A stretch of DNA of 64,000 nt, taken from positions 62,001 to 126,000 of the forward strand of contig JALCRV010000001.1 in the NCBI GenBank assembly GCA_022652945.1. Direction: 5' to 3'. Of the stretch, positions 19,812 through 29,572 are shown piece by piece. The notes beneath the pieces were generated by a model. The model had not been told where the DNA came from, did not search any database, and saw only the letters and a list, made by a program, of their open reading frames with translations. Each line of letters starts with the position of its first letter. The first letter of the stretch is position 1. Source of the DNA: Bacilli bacterium (GTDB lineage: Bacteria > Bacillota_I > Bacilli_A > RFN20 > CAG-288). Position numbers and translations under genes: made by a program.

Positions 19812-21239
19812 ATGAACTTTGAACCTGTCATCGGCATTGAAATCCATGTCGAATTAAAAACTGATTCTAAGATGTTTTCTGCTGCTCCCTGTTCCTTTGG
19901 TAAGTTGCCAAATTCTCAGACCGTTCCTTATGATTTAGGTTGCCCGGGAACGATGCCGGTAGTCAATAAAGGCGCGATTGTCGATGGGGTCAGAATCGCT
20001 CATGCTCTGCATATGCAGATTGAAAAACTCGTGCAGTTCGACCGTAAAAACTACTTTTATACCGATCTTCCGAAAGGCTACCAAATCACCCAGCAGGAAC
20101 ATCCGATCGGCAGAGATGGCTATCTGGATGTAGAAACTGCCGATGGGACTGTCCATCACGTCAGAATCGAAAGAGCTCATTTGGAAGAGGATACCGCTAA
20201 GCAACTTCATTTAGGCGATATGACCTTGGTCGATTATAACCGTTGCGGCACTCCGTTGGTGGAAATCGTTTCCATGCCGGATATCCGCTCGGCGGAAGTT
20301 GCGATGAAATATGTGGAAGCGATCAGAGAAATCGTCACCTTCCTCGATGTTTCCGATGGAAAGATGGAAGAAGGTTCCTTGCGTTGCGATGTCAATATTT
20401 CCATCCGTCCTTACGGCAGTGAAGTCTTTGGCACCAAGTGTGAAATCAAGAATCTGAACTCGATTGCTAACGTCCGTTCCGCTCTGGAATACGAAATCAA
20501 GCGCCAGTCGGAAATCATCCTTGCTGGGGGCAAAGTCCAGCAGGAAACCAGACGTTATGATGAATCGAAAAAGCAGACTTCTTTAATGAGAGTAAAATCC
20601 AACGCGATCGATTACAAATATTTCAGGGAACCTAATATCGTCCCGATTCAGCTTTCCGATGGTTTTGTTGAACAGGCGATTAAGACCATGCATAAACTTC
20701 CTTCTGTTTATAAGGAAGAGTTGATGCAAAAAGGGCTGACTTCTAAGGAAGCTGAAGTCCTTTTAGCTTCCCGTGAGATGGTCGATTATTTCGACGATGT
20801 CTCCGCCTTAGGCTTGAAGGATATTAAGACCCTCTGGAATTATCTGATGGGCGAGATCGCCGCGTATATGAATAAGGAAATGATTACGCTTAACGATTTG
20901 AAATTCACCAAAGCCAACTTAAAAGATTTCTGCAACCTGGTCAGCGAAGGCAAGATCAACTCTAAGCAAGCCAAGGATGTTATCTCTTTGATGTTAGAAA
21001 AAGGCGAAGATCCTTTAAAGATCGTTAAAGAATTAGGTCTTGAGCAGGTTTCCGATGAAGGCGCCATCGAGAAGATCGTCGATGAAGTCTTAAAAGAAAA
21101 CCAGCAATCTGTCGCGGATTTTAAGGCTGGACATGATCGGGCCCTTGGTTATATCGTCGGCCAGGTGATGAAAGCCTCAAAAGGAAAAGCTAATCCTTCG
21201 ATGGCCAAGGAAATGATCCTTAAGAAAATCGGCCAATAG
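19812..21239 (+). CDS. gatB: Aspartyl/glutamyl-tRNA amidotransferase subunit B
   Basis: Kinase/transamidase subunit of GatCAB. The 475-residue protein begins MNFEPVIGIEIHVELKTDSKMFS, the classical GatB start. It continues with DLGCPGTMPVVNKGA, NYFYTDLPKGYQITQ, the phosphorylation-site motif DYNRCGTPLVEIV and GSLRCDVNISI. A C-terminal YqeY-like helical tail contacts tRNA (AKDVISLMLEKGEDP and GYIVGQVMKASKGKANP). The ATG at 19812 is chosen over 19794 because it gives the family N-terminus and has GGGGAGG upstream. With gatC and gatA it completes the complex needed when no glutaminyl-tRNA synthetase exists. Confidence 0.96.
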   Translation: MNFEPVIGIEIHVELKTDSKMFSAAPCSFGKLPNSQTVPYDLGCPGTMPVVNKGAIVDGVRIAHALHMQIEKLVQFDRKNYFYTDLPKGYQITQQEHPIGRDGYLDVETADGTVHHVRIERAHLEEDTAKQLHLGDMTLVDYNRCGTPLVEIVSMPDIRSAEVAMKYVEAIREIVTFLDVSDGKMEEGSLRCDVNISIRPYGSEVFGTKCEIKNLNSIANVRSALEYEIKRQSEIILAGGKVQQETRRYDESKKQTSLMRVKSNAIDYKYFREPNIVPIQLSDGFVEQAIKTMHKLPSVYKEELMQKGLTSKEAEVLLASREMVDYFDDVSALGLKDIKTLWNYLMGEIAAYMNKEMITLNDLKFTKANLKDFCNLVSEGKINSKQAKDVISLMLEKGEDPLKIVKELGLEQVSDEGAIEKIVDEVLKENQQSVADFKAGHDRALGYIVGQVMKASKGKANPSMAKEMILKKIGQ

Positions 21240-21257
21240 AAAGCGCATAGACATTCG

Positions 21258-22055
21258 ATGGATTATATAGGTTGGACTAGTTTATCGATAATGATTATTC
21301 TGGCCGGGACGACTCTCGGCTCAGCCTTCGTCTTCTTCTTCCGTAAAAAGCCTTCCGATCGTTCCTTCGTTATTTCTCTTGGCTTTGCCTCGGGAATCAT
21401 GGTGGCGGCGGCTTTTTTCGGCTTAATTAACCCTTCAGTAATTCAATCAAAAGCTAACTATCCCATTAATCTGGCCTGGCTTCCTCCGCTCGCTGGTTTT
21501 ATTTTAGGAGGCCTGCTTCTTTACGGGATTGATAAACTGGTTCCGCATATACATAAAGATGCAGCGAAACCTGAAGGCTTAGCGGCTCCGGAATTATCGA
21601 AGAATTTTAAGTTCTTCCTCGCAGTCACGATTCATAATATTCCGGAAGGTCTCGTCACCGGCTTCGCCTGTGGCTTGGCCTTAGCTAATCAAACTCAGAT
21701 GTCATACTGCTATTCAGCTTTTGCCTTAGCTTTAGGCATCGCTATTCAAAACATCCCTGAAGGCTTCGCCATTTCAGTACCGATGTACAGCAGTGGAATG
21801 TCAAAGTGGAAGTCTTTCTTTTACGGGATGGCTTCAGGCTTAATCGAGCCTATTATGGCTGTCGGTGGTATGTTTATCGCTGCCAATTCCGCTATGGCGA
21901 TGCCGTGGCTCTTATCATTTGGAGCGGGGGCAATGCTTTATGTTACCGTCGATGAATTGCTTCCTGATGCCCATAAGCCTGGATATGAACATAACGGCCT
22001 CTGGGCGTTCATGATCGGCTTCGGTGTTATGATGGTTCTGGAGACAATCCTTTAA
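21258..22055 (+). CDS. ZIP-family divalent metal transporter
   Basis: A 265-residue ZupT-like ZIP transporter that imports zinc or other divalent metals. It has eight predicted helices. The metal-binding motifs of helices 4 and 5 are clear: HNIPEGLVTGFACG and NIPEGFAISVPMY. The cytoplasmic loop between helices 3 and 4 (DKLVPHIHKDAAKPEG) has a short histidine stretch, as in many ZIP proteins. It starts 18 bp after gatB on the same strand and may be an operon end gene. The gap 22056-22181 shows no gene. Confidence 0.92.
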   Translation: MDYIGWTSLSIMIILAGTTLGSAFVFFFRKKPSDRSFVISLGFASGIMVAAAFFGLINPSVIQSKANYPINLAWLPPLAGFILGGLLLYGIDKLVPHIHKDAAKPEGLAAPELSKNFKFFLAVTIHNIPEGLVTGFACGLALANQTQMSYCYSAFALALGIAIQNIPEGFAISVPMYSSGMSKWKSFFYGMASGLIEPIMAVGGMFIAANSAMAMPWLLSFGAGAMLYVTVDELLPDAHKPGYEHNGLWAFMIGFGVMMVLETIL

Positions 22056-22181
22056 CGATTTGGTTTTCAGTTTGAAAAGGCTTGGGGTGGATTTAATGGA
22101 GTTTTAGTGGTAATTTATACATGCGGGTCAATTAACTAAGCTTTCTAAAAAAAGCTTTTAATTAATAAAAAGGGGGCAATA

Positions 22182-23669
22182 ATGGATTACCAAATCAAAT
22201 ACCGCTGCCACGGTAAAGAATTCGTCAACAATTCAATCTATGCGGAAGTTAAACTGGTTTCTGAAAGCGATCGGCTGCGGCTTACTATTATCCCTAAAGA
22301 AGAAATCCAGATGGAATCTGCCGTGATTTCTCTTGATGATAAGTTAAATGAAGGCGAAAAATTCTTCTCTGAAGGTTTCCAGTCCTGGACCGATACGATG
22401 GAAATGTCATATGAACAGTCCACGAGAAAAATGGGCTTCTTAGGCCGCATGAAATTCTTGGATAAGAAATATGGTTTCACCGCTTACGGCGATTACAATT
22501 TTGTTCCTTATAGAAATCATTACTCTTTTGATTTCACTTATTTACGTCATTTGGATGCCTGCCGTTTCTACGGTTCGATCACCGAGAGAAACGGATACAC
22601 GATCTTTTTCCTAGATGGAAGAAACCTTAAAGCTACGAAAGATATCGCTGGGATTTTCATCTCTTCCGCCTATGAATTGTTCAATCTTTTGATTGTTAAA
22701 GGCACCAAAGATGAAGTCTTTAATCAATACGCAACCGCTATCGGCGGACAGTTAAGAACCAAGAAGAAGATTAAAGGCTTCACCACCTGGTATCGTTACT
22801 ATGACAAGATTACCGCTCAAGACTTAATCGAAGATGTCGAGAAAATCAAAAAGAGAAACCTTGATATCGAATTCATCCAACTCGATGATGGCTTTGAAAC
22901 TCAAGCTGGTGATTGGACTTCCTTAATCAAAGAAAAATTCCCCGATGGTTTAGAGCCATTAGTCAAAAAGATCAAAGAAGAAGGGTATAAACCTGGACTC
23001 TGGCTGGCACCGTTTGCCGCCGGCAAGGATTCAGAATTAGCCGCTAAACACCCTGATTGGTTAGTTAAAGATTCTGCGGGTCAGCCGATTCTAGCTGGCT
23101 CAAACTGGGGCACTTTCTACGCTCTGGATATCGAGAAAGACGAAGTCAAAGAATATATCCATTCCTTCCTTGATTTCTATAAGAAGATGGGCTTTATGCT
23201 CTTTAAGTTGGATTTCCTTTATGCCGCTGCCTTAATCCCGACAAGAACAAAGACTCGCGGGCAGTTAATGACTGAAGCTATGGAGTTCATCCGTAAAGAA
23301 CTGGATGATGTCTTGATCTTAGGCTGCGGAGTACCGATGTTCCAAGCCTTCTTCAATGTCGATTACTGCCGTATCGGCATGGATGTCACACCGGAATTCA
23401 ACAGCAAGTTCCTTTTCCGTCATCTCCACCGCGAGACTCCGAGCACGAAATATGCCATCGGCAATATCGTCGCCCGCGCTCCTTTCGATGGACGCTTCTT
23501 TATGAATGATCCGGATGTCATTTTCTTCGCGGATGATAAGATGACTCCTGAACAGATGGATATGCTTTATCAGGCTGACCAAAAGTACGGGAGCTTGTTC
23601 TTTACTTCCGATGATGTCTCTAAATGGACGGCAAGCGACATCACAAAATGGAACGGGCTAGGAAAATAA
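22182..23669 (+). CDS. Alpha-galactosidase (glycoside hydrolase family 36-like)
   Basis: A 495-residue cytoplasmic glycosidase (no signal peptide). The N-terminal beta-sandwich (residues 1-190) precedes a TIM barrel with FTTWYRYYDKIT, DIEFIQLDDGFETQAGDW, GYKPGLWLAPF, MGFMLFKLDFLYAA (nucleophile aspartate of KxDF) and YCRIGMDVTPEF (probable acid/base aspartate). It is shorter than typical 730-residue GH36 enzymes because the C-terminal domain is missing. The substrate is probably an alpha-galactoside taken up as a small oligosaccharide; no transporter is adjacent. A strong ribosome site (AAGGGGG) precedes the ATG and a strong terminator follows. Confidence 0.87.
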   Translation: MDYQIKYRCHGKEFVNNSIYAEVKLVSESDRLRLTIIPKEEIQMESAVISLDDKLNEGEKFFSEGFQSWTDTMEMSYEQSTRKMGFLGRMKFLDKKYGFTAYGDYNFVPYRNHYSFDFTYLRHLDACRFYGSITERNGYTIFFLDGRNLKATKDIAGIFISSAYELFNLLIVKGTKDEVFNQYATAIGGQLRTKKKIKGFTTWYRYYDKITAQDLIEDVEKIKKRNLDIEFIQLDDGFETQAGDWTSLIKEKFPDGLEPLVKKIKEEGYKPGLWLAPFAAGKDSELAAKHPDWLVKDSAGQPILAGSNWGTFYALDIEKDEVKEYIHSFLDFYKKMGFMLFKLDFLYAAALIPTRTKTRGQLMTEAMEFIRKELDDVLILGCGVPMFQAFFNVDYCRIGMDVTPEFNSKFLFRHLHRETPSTKYAIGNIVARAPFDGRFFMNDPDVIFFADDKMTPEQMDMLYQADQKYGSLFFTSDDVSKWTASDITKWNGLGK

Positions 23670-23700
23670 AGCCTTAGTCTACATTAGATATCGTTGATTT

Positions 23701-23722
23701 CGGGGGATTATCCTATCCCCCG
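23701..23722 (+). terminator. Terminator of the alpha-galactosidase gene
   Basis: Perfect 8-bp stem CGGGGGAT / ATCCCCCG with a 6-base loop, followed by eight T residues (23723-23730). Confidence 0.92.
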
Positions 23723-23744
23723 TTTTTTTTATTGATTATGAGAT

Positions 23745-24092
23745 TTACTGATCACGACGACTACGCTCATCGAGTCTTTTCTGTTTTTCCATTAAAAGGC
23801 GTTCATATTCTTTTCCGGCTTCCAGATCAGTCATCAAAAGAACTCTTTTCGCTTCTTTCCAGACGGTGAATAAATAAAAGGACTGCAGAAGGAAGGCAAA
23901 AAGGAGGACTAACCCGATAAGGAGAATTTTATCCTTAAATCCTTCAAGAAAAAAACAAATGATAAAAATCGTTATTTCCAAAACCGTTTCAATAGAGGTG
24001 ACAGTCAAGACAGAATTCCTTCTGAGTCTTTTCGAGGACTTATAATCTATTCCATCTTCCTCGATTGTCTTTTGATGATTAGTTTCTTCCAT
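23745..24092 (-). CDS. Small two-helix membrane protein, function unknown
   Basis: A 115-residue protein I do not recognise. It has a charged N-terminal region (about 25 residues), two transmembrane helices (roughly residues 31-50 and 54-76) and a long charged C-terminal helix rich in Arg, Lys and Glu that should be cytoplasmic. It is a single gene, divergent from the hybrid kinase, with a possible functional link only by position. Confidence 0.65.
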   Translation of the reverse strand: MEETNHQKTIEEDGIDYKSSKRLRRNSVLTVTSIETVLEITIFIICFFLEGFKDKILLIGLVLLFAFLLQSFYLFTVWKEAKRVLLMTDLEAGKEYERLLMEKQKRLDERSRRDQ

Positions 24093-24278
24093 ATATCCGT
24101 TCTTCCTGCCTCTAACTAATTATATTATAAGAGTCGCTATTAAAATCGGGTTTCTAGAAAAAATTAAAAAAAGCCGATAATTAAAGACATTTCCACCTTA
24201 TTTTAAAAAACGGGCAACAAAGTTTGCAAAATGATATATTTATAGTGTTAAGTCACTTGACCTAAACTCTCTAGTTTT

Positions 24279-27200
24279 ATGGAAATAACGAATGAAGTAA
24301 TAGACAATATCGCGCAATTCTTCCCCGGGAGTTTTGCTATTCTTTCATTTAAAGACGGGGAATGGAGAATGCTAAAGCATTCTGCTGACCGGCCTTATGT
24401 CTATAAAATACCAGCTGAGCAATATCAGAAGTTCTCCATCGAGGAATTTCTGAAGCATGTCATGCCTTCTGATCAGGAGCAGATTTTAAAAAATGTCGAT
24501 CGTTGCGTAAAAAAGCATGAAAACGCCGAAGCAACCTATCGCTTAATAAATAAAGCTACCGGTTTTACTTGGATGCATTCCGAGATGAGATATATCGGGG
24601 ATATGTTAACGACTCCCTGCTTTATTGTCTATTTTGCGGCGAATCCAGTTTTAACTGATTTAATCGATAAAGTCATTGAGAACACTACCACCTTGGTTTT
24701 GATTGTCGATACAAAGACTCACGAGGTGCTTTTCGCAAATAAAGCAGCCAGGAGTTTCAGCGGGCAGAACTCTTCCTCCTCAGGTTCTCTTTGTTATTCT
24801 TTCCTTCATAAGAAAAGCTCCCTATGTGAAAATTGTTATTTAAATAAGTTAAAAGAAGAAGATAACTATGCCACCGAGATTTTTGATAAAGAATCCGGAA
24901 AGTATTTCCATCTCACTTTCAGCAAGATAGATTGGTATGGCCGAAACGCTGCCGTTGTCTATCTCGATGATGAAACTCCAAATAAAACACTGCAGCTTAA
25001 GTTGGAGGAAGAAAAAGACTCTTTCGCAAAGACTATCGATTCCATTCCATGCGGGATTGCGGTCTTTGAAAAAAAGAACGGGGTTATACGAAGAATTCTT
25101 GTCAATAAATACACCGAAGAGATAAAAGGCGTCTCGAAAGAAAGGCTGGAATCAGAAGACTTCAATTCCTTATTTAATCGAGTCTGGCCTTCGGAAAAAG
25201 AGATGGTTATCCAGAACACCAAAGATGTCTTCACCAAGGGGGAAGTCTCTTTGACCTACCGAACTTTAAATCCCAAGACCAATGAATTTGTCTGGATGAG
25301 CAGACGTGGAATCTCTTTAACTAAAGCTGATGGCTCCATGCTAGGTTTCTTCTCCTATTTTGAGATTACAAACCGCATCAAGATGGAAGAAATCATCAAG
25401 GAGCAAAAAGAGCGTTATCAGCTAGCGATCAGCTCGGCGAATATGGATGTCTGGGAATACGATGTCCTTAGCCATAAGATCATCACTAACCGCGGTGGAA
25501 AAGAATACGCAAGAAGCGTGGATGAATTCGAGCACTTTATTTCGCACTTAAATTCAGCTTCTGGAGAAAAAGCACAGGAAAACACCGCTTTTAAGAAAGT
25601 CTTCAAGGCCATTGAGGAAGGCGATACATCCTTTAACTCAGCTGAATATGTCATGTATCTGCCTCAAAGCGGAGAAACCAGACACGTCAAATCATTCTGG
25701 ACAATCGTCTTCGATGACAATCACAAGCCCTTAAAAGGGTACGGCATCAATGTCGATAAGACTGTCGAATATATGGAAAAAGAGTCTTATGAACGAGAAA
25801 TGCAGGATCTTTTGACTACAAATCCCAATGCCTTATGCGCCTTCAGATTAAACCTGACTAAGGATAGTTGCATCCATGCTAATGAGTCATCGATCTATAT
25901 TTCTCGCGTTCTATCATCCAATACCGCGGAAGGCTTTTTAGGTAAGCTGAAAAATCAGATTATCGATGAAAATGGCAGGGCGGAGATGGAAAAACACACC
26001 CGCCTGAAAATGATTGAGGACTTTGATCAAGGCCATAAACGTTTCAATATCACTTATCAAAGATATCTAGAGGACGGCTTGATTCATTGGGTCACGACTT
26101 TCTTCTCCTTGATAAAAAATCCTTTAAGCCAAGATATTGAGGCCGCCATCTTTTCAGTGGATTCGGATGAAGTCCATAAAGAACAAGCCGTCATTCAAAA
26201 AGTCGATGCGGATTACTATGATTTCATCGCCATTGTTAATATCAAAACCAATAAAATCCAATTCCATTCTATAAATGAAAACGCTAAAGATATTCAGGCA
26301 ATTTGCAACGCTTTGACTTCCTATCAAGAGATGATGAGCAATTATTTCTCTTTAACTATGGAAAAAGACAAAGCGGAAGCCACCATCGCTCAGTTTGAAG
26401 TCCCTTCTTTAATCAAGAGAATCGATACTGATGGCATTTTCTCTTCATCCATCAGCGTTAAGGATGAAAAGGGACTGACGAAAATCAAGCAGTTCAAAGC
26501 AACATACCTTGATTCTTCAAAAAGCGATCTTTTGATTACCAGAGCTGATATCACTAAGGCGGTTGAAGAAGAGCAAGCAAAATCCCTGCAGCTGCAAAAG
26601 GCTTTAGATTCCGCCAAGAAGGCTAATCAACTAAAGACGGACTTCTTAGCTAATGTCTCCCATGATATGAGAACCCCTTTAAACGGCGTCATCGGATATA
26701 CTCAATTAGCCTTGCAATCCAACGATGATAAAGTTCGTCAGGATTATCTGCTGAAGATCAAAGAATCCAGTTTGTTGCTTCTCTCCTTGATTAACGACAC
26801 CTTGGATCTATCTAAAATCGAGACTGGTGAAACCAAGATTAATCTGTCGATAATCGCCCCTGAAGAAATCGTCAATGAAGTCATTACTTCTGTCCGCCCG
26901 ACAATCGATTATAAAAAGATCAAATTTACTGTTAAAACCTCAAGCAAATTAGATCCTTGGGTTTATATGGACACTCAGAAAGTCCAAGAAATCTTTAACA
27001 ATATCATCTCCAACGCAGTGAAGTTCACTCCGGTCGAAGGAGAAATCAAAGTAGATATCTCTTGTGTAAAAACGGAAGAAGACTACTCGACTTACCGCAT
27101 TATCGTCCAAGATAACGGCGTCGGGATGAGCCAAAGCTTCCTTAACAAGGCTTTCGAACCTTTCTCCCAGGAAAGAAACCAGAATACCAGAAACATCCCC

Positions 27201-27773
27201 GGTTCCGGTCTTGGTCTTTCGATTGTTAAAAAACTTGTAACTCTCTTAAAGGGCACGATCCATTTGGAGTCCAAAGAAGGACAGGGGACCAAAGTCACTG
27301 TCGAATTGCCGTTTAAGAAATCAAACGATTCGGGTCAGACCAAACAAAATAACATCAAAGATTATTCTTTAGATGGCATTTCGATTCTCCTAGTAGATGA
27401 TAATCAGATGAATACGGAAATCGCCAAAACCATCCTTGAGCAAAAAGGAAGCAAGGTTATTGCCGCTCAGGATGGAGAAGAAGCTATCAAAGTATTCGAA
27501 GGAAGCAAAGAAGGCTCTTTCGATGTTATTCTCATGGATATCAGAATGCCTGGGATGAACGGGTTTGAGGCCTCTAAAGCCATCAGATCTTTAATGAGAA
27601 AAGATGCCAAGTCAGTCCCTATCATCGCTATGTCTGCCGATGCTTATTCCGATGATATCAAACGCGCCTTAGCAGCGGGAATGGATTCATATATCACTAA
27701 ACCTGTGGATGTTAAGAAGATGTGCGAGGAGATCGCTCGCCTGGCGATAAAGACTGCTCCGGACAACAAATAA
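24279..27773 (+). CDS. PAS-domain hybrid histidine kinase with C-terminal receiver
   Basis: A 1164-residue cytoplasmic signalling protein without transmembrane segments. Several PAS-like sensor domains occupy residues 1-770 (for example VLIVDTKTHEVLFANKAA and GIAVFEKKNGVIRRILVNKYTEEIKGV). The kinase core follows: H box DFLANVSHDMRTPLNGVIGY (His795), N box NNIISNAVKFTP, G1 DNGVGM and G2 GSGLGLSIV. A receiver domain ends the protein (DVILMDIRMPGMNG, Asp1087; conserved lysine in YITKP). There is no HPt domain, so phosphotransfer to a separate HPt or response regulator is needed. Its partner is not adjacent; an orphan LuxR-type regulator lies at 43518. Confidence 0.93.
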   Translation: MEITNEVIDNIAQFFPGSFAILSFKDGEWRMLKHSADRPYVYKIPAEQYQKFSIEEFLKHVMPSDQEQILKNVDRCVKKHENAEATYRLINKATGFTWMHSEMRYIGDMLTTPCFIVYFAANPVLTDLIDKVIENTTTLVLIVDTKTHEVLFANKAARSFSGQNSSSSGSLCYSFLHKKSSLCENCYLNKLKEEDNYATEIFDKESGKYFHLTFSKIDWYGRNAAVVYLDDETPNKTLQLKLEEEKDSFAKTIDSIPCGIAVFEKKNGVIRRILVNKYTEEIKGVSKERLESEDFNSLFNRVWPSEKEMVIQNTKDVFTKGEVSLTYRTLNPKTNEFVWMSRRGISLTKADGSMLGFFSYFEITNRIKMEEIIKEQKERYQLAISSANMDVWEYDVLSHKIITNRGGKEYARSVDEFEHFISHLNSASGEKAQENTAFKKVFKAIEEGDTSFNSAEYVMYLPQSGETRHVKSFWTIVFDDNHKPLKGYGINVDKTVEYMEKESYEREMQDLLTTNPNALCAFRLNLTKDSCIHANESSIYISRVLSSNTAEGFLGKLKNQIIDENGRAEMEKHTRLKMIEDFDQGHKRFNITYQRYLEDGLIHWVTTFFSLIKNPLSQDIEAAIFSVDSDEVHKEQAVIQKVDADYYDFIAIVNIKTNKIQFHSINENAKDIQAICNALTSYQEMMSNYFSLTMEKDKAEATIAQFEVPSLIKRIDTDGIFSSSISVKDEKGLTKIKQFKATYLDSSKSDLLITRADITKAVEEEQAKSLQLQKALDSAKKANQLKTDFLANVSHDMRTPLNGVIGYTQLALQSNDDKVRQDYLLKIKESSLLLLSLINDTLDLSKIETGETKINLSIIAPEEIVNEVITSVRPTIDYKKIKFTVKTSSKLDPWVYMDTQKVQEIFNNIISNAVKFTPVEGEIKVDISCVKTEEDYSTYRIIVQDNGVGMSQSFLNKAFEPFSQERNQNTRNIPGSGLGLSIVKKLVTLLKGTIHLESKEGQGTKVTVELPFKKSNDSGQTKQNNIKDYSLDGISILLVDDNQMNTEIAKTILEQKGSKVIAAQDGEEAIKVFEGSKEGSFDVILMDIRMPGMNGFEASKAIRSLMRKDAKSVPIIAMSADAYSDDIKRALAAGMDSYITKPVDVKKMCEEIARLAIKTAPDNK

Positions 27774-27796
27774 GCTCACAAGAAGCGATTTTTTTC

Positions 27797-27870
27797 TTTC
27801 AAACTAATGCCTTAGTGATATGATAGATAGGGCACCCCCAAAAGGAAAATTCTTATCCAAGAGGAGGTTT
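27797..27870 (+). promoter_or_regulatory. pyrG promoter and GGGC-type leader
   Basis: Possible -35 TTTCAA (27797-27802), 16-bp spacer and extended -10 TGATATGAT (-10 at 27819-27824). The expected start region is GGGCACCCCC (about 27829-27838). The short leader then contains a C-rich strand (ACCCCC) that can pair imperfectly with GGAGGT at 27863-27868 just before a T-run. This arrangement resembles CTP-sensing reiterative-transcription control of Bacillus pyrG. Confidence 0.55.
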
Positions 27871-27879
27871 TTTTATTTT

Positions 27880-29502
27880 ATGAACACAAAGTTCATCTTC
27901 GTTACAGGAGGCGTTGTTTCTTCCTTAGGCAAGGGTATTTCTGCCGCTTGCCTCGGCCGCATGCTAAAAAAGCGCGGGCTGAAAGTATTCATGCAGAAAT
28001 TCGATCCGTATCTCAATGTCGATCCCGGCACGATGTCTCCTTACCAGCACGGTGAGGTCTTCGTGACTGATGATGGAGCGGAAACCGATCTCGATTTAGG
28101 TCACTACGAAAGATTCACCGATCTCTCTTTGACCAAGGAATCCTCGGTCACTTCCGGAAAGATCTATCAGACCATCATCGAAAAAGAAAGAAGAGGAGAT
28201 TACCTGGGCTCTACCGTCCAAGTTATCCCTCACGTCACCAACGAAATAAAACAAAGGCTTTTAGATGCGGCTAAAGCTTCAGGAGCTGATATTGTCATCA
28301 CCGAAATCGGCGGGACTGTTGGCGATATCGAATCTCTGCCTTTCTTAGAAGCTATAAGACAGGCCAGAGCTGATTTCGGATTCGACAATACCTTATATAT
28401 CCATAACACCTTGGTCCCTTATCTGAAGACTACCGAAGAAACCAAGACCAAACCGACTCAGCACTCCGTAAAGGAACTGGCTGCTTTAGGTATTCAACCT
28501 GATATCATCATTCTCCGCTGCGAAGTAGGAGTCGGAATCAAAGAAAGGGAAAAGATCTCTCTCTTCTGCAACGTACCCGTTCGCAACGTCCTCGTTGCCA
28601 AAGATGTCAAAGTCATCTATCAGGTCGCTTTGGATTTACATGATCAGGGCCTGGATGATATCGTCCTCGAACATTTCCATCTGGGCGCTCCGGAAGCGGA
28701 TATGTCCGATTGGAAAGGATTGGTTCAGAAGATTTCAGCCTTGAAGGACAGCGTGGATATCGCTTTAGTCGGTAAATATGTTGAACTTCACGATGCCTAT
28801 ATCTCCGTCAATGAGTCCTTAAAATTCGCAGGCTACGCTTACGATAAAAAAGTTAACATCCACTGGATCAACGCCGTGGATGTGACCCCGGAAAACGCTG
28901 AAGAGACCTTTAAAGGCATCGATGGTATTTTAGTCCCCGGCGGCTTTGGCGAAAGAGGCACCGCTGGGAAAAAGACTGCGATCAGATGGGCTCGTGAGCA
29001 TAATATCCCTTATTTAGGTCTGTGCTTAGGCCTGCAGTTAGCCTTAATCGAATACGCCGAGGATGTTCTAGGTATGAAAGGTGCTAACTCCACCGAGCTC
29101 GATCCAACCACTCCTTATCCAGTTGTGGATTATCTTCCGGACCAATATAAAGGCATCCATTTAGGCGGAACGATGAGACTGGGGGCTTACGATTGCCAAG
29201 TCAAAGAAGGAACGAAAGCCTTCGAAGCTTATAAGACCACCAAGATATCTGAACGCCATCGGCATCGTTATGAAGTAAATCCGAAATTCCTGCCGCAATT
29301 CAACGATGGAAACCTCACTATCTCCGGTGTGAACCCCCAGACCGGCTTAACCGAAATCATCGAGTTAAAGAACCATCCGTGGTTTGTCGCTTCTCAGTTC
29401 CATCCAGAATTCAAATCGCGGCCTTTAAATCCGCATCCTTTGTTCCGTGAGTTTGTCCATCACGCCATCGAGTACAAAGAAAAGCAGGAAAAGAAAGCCT
29501 AA
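27880..29502 (+). CDS. pyrG: CTP synthase
   Basis: Converts UTP to CTP using glutamine and ATP. The 540-residue enzyme starts [23 protein letters not shown] (synthetase P-loop). It has the CTP-feedback/UTP region [20 protein letters not shown] and [17 protein letters not shown], and a C-terminal glutamine amidotransferase with nucleophile in [11 protein letters not shown] and histidine in [11 protein letters not shown]. The ATG at 27880 is used because GAGGAGG precedes it; an upstream in-frame ATG at 27820 lies within the promoter. It is a single-gene unit bounded by a regulated leader and a strong terminator. Confidence 0.97.
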   Translation: MNTKFIFVTGGVVSSLGKGISAACLGRMLKKRGLKVFMQKFDPYLNVDPGTMSPYQHGEVFVTDDGAETDLDLGHYERFTDLSLTKESSVTSGKIYQTIIEKERRGDYLGSTVQVIPHVTNEIKQRLLDAAKASGADIVITEIGGTVGDIESLPFLEAIRQARADFGFDNTLYIHNTLVPYLKTTEETKTKPTQHSVKELAALGIQPDIIILRCEVGVGIKEREKISLFCNVPVRNVLVAKDVKVIYQVALDLHDQGLDDIVLEHFHLGAPEADMSDWKGLVQKISALKDSVDIALVGKYVELHDAYISVNESLKFAGYAYDKKVNIHWINAVDVTPENAEETFKGIDGILVPGGFGERGTAGKKTAIRWAREHNIPYLGLCLGLQLALIEYAEDVLGMKGANSTELDPTTPYPVVDYLPDQYKGIHLGGTMRLGAYDCQVKEGTKAFEAYKTTKISERHRHRYEVNPKFLPQFNDGNLTISGVNPQTGLTEIIELKNHPWFVASQFHPEFKSRPLNPHPLFREFVHHAIEYKEKQEKKA

Positions 29503-29506
29503 AAAG

Positions 29507-29539
29507 AAAAGTTGCCGGATCTTAAGGCCGGCAACTTTT
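29507..29539. terminator. Terminator of pyrG (bidirectional)
   Basis: Perfect 12-bp stem AAAAGTTGCCGG (29507-29518) / CCGGCAACTTTT (29528-29539) with a T-run on the plus side and an A-run on the other side. Confidence 0.92.
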
Positions 29540-29572
29540 TAATTGAATCAATAATCTACAAGGCAGAGAAAA

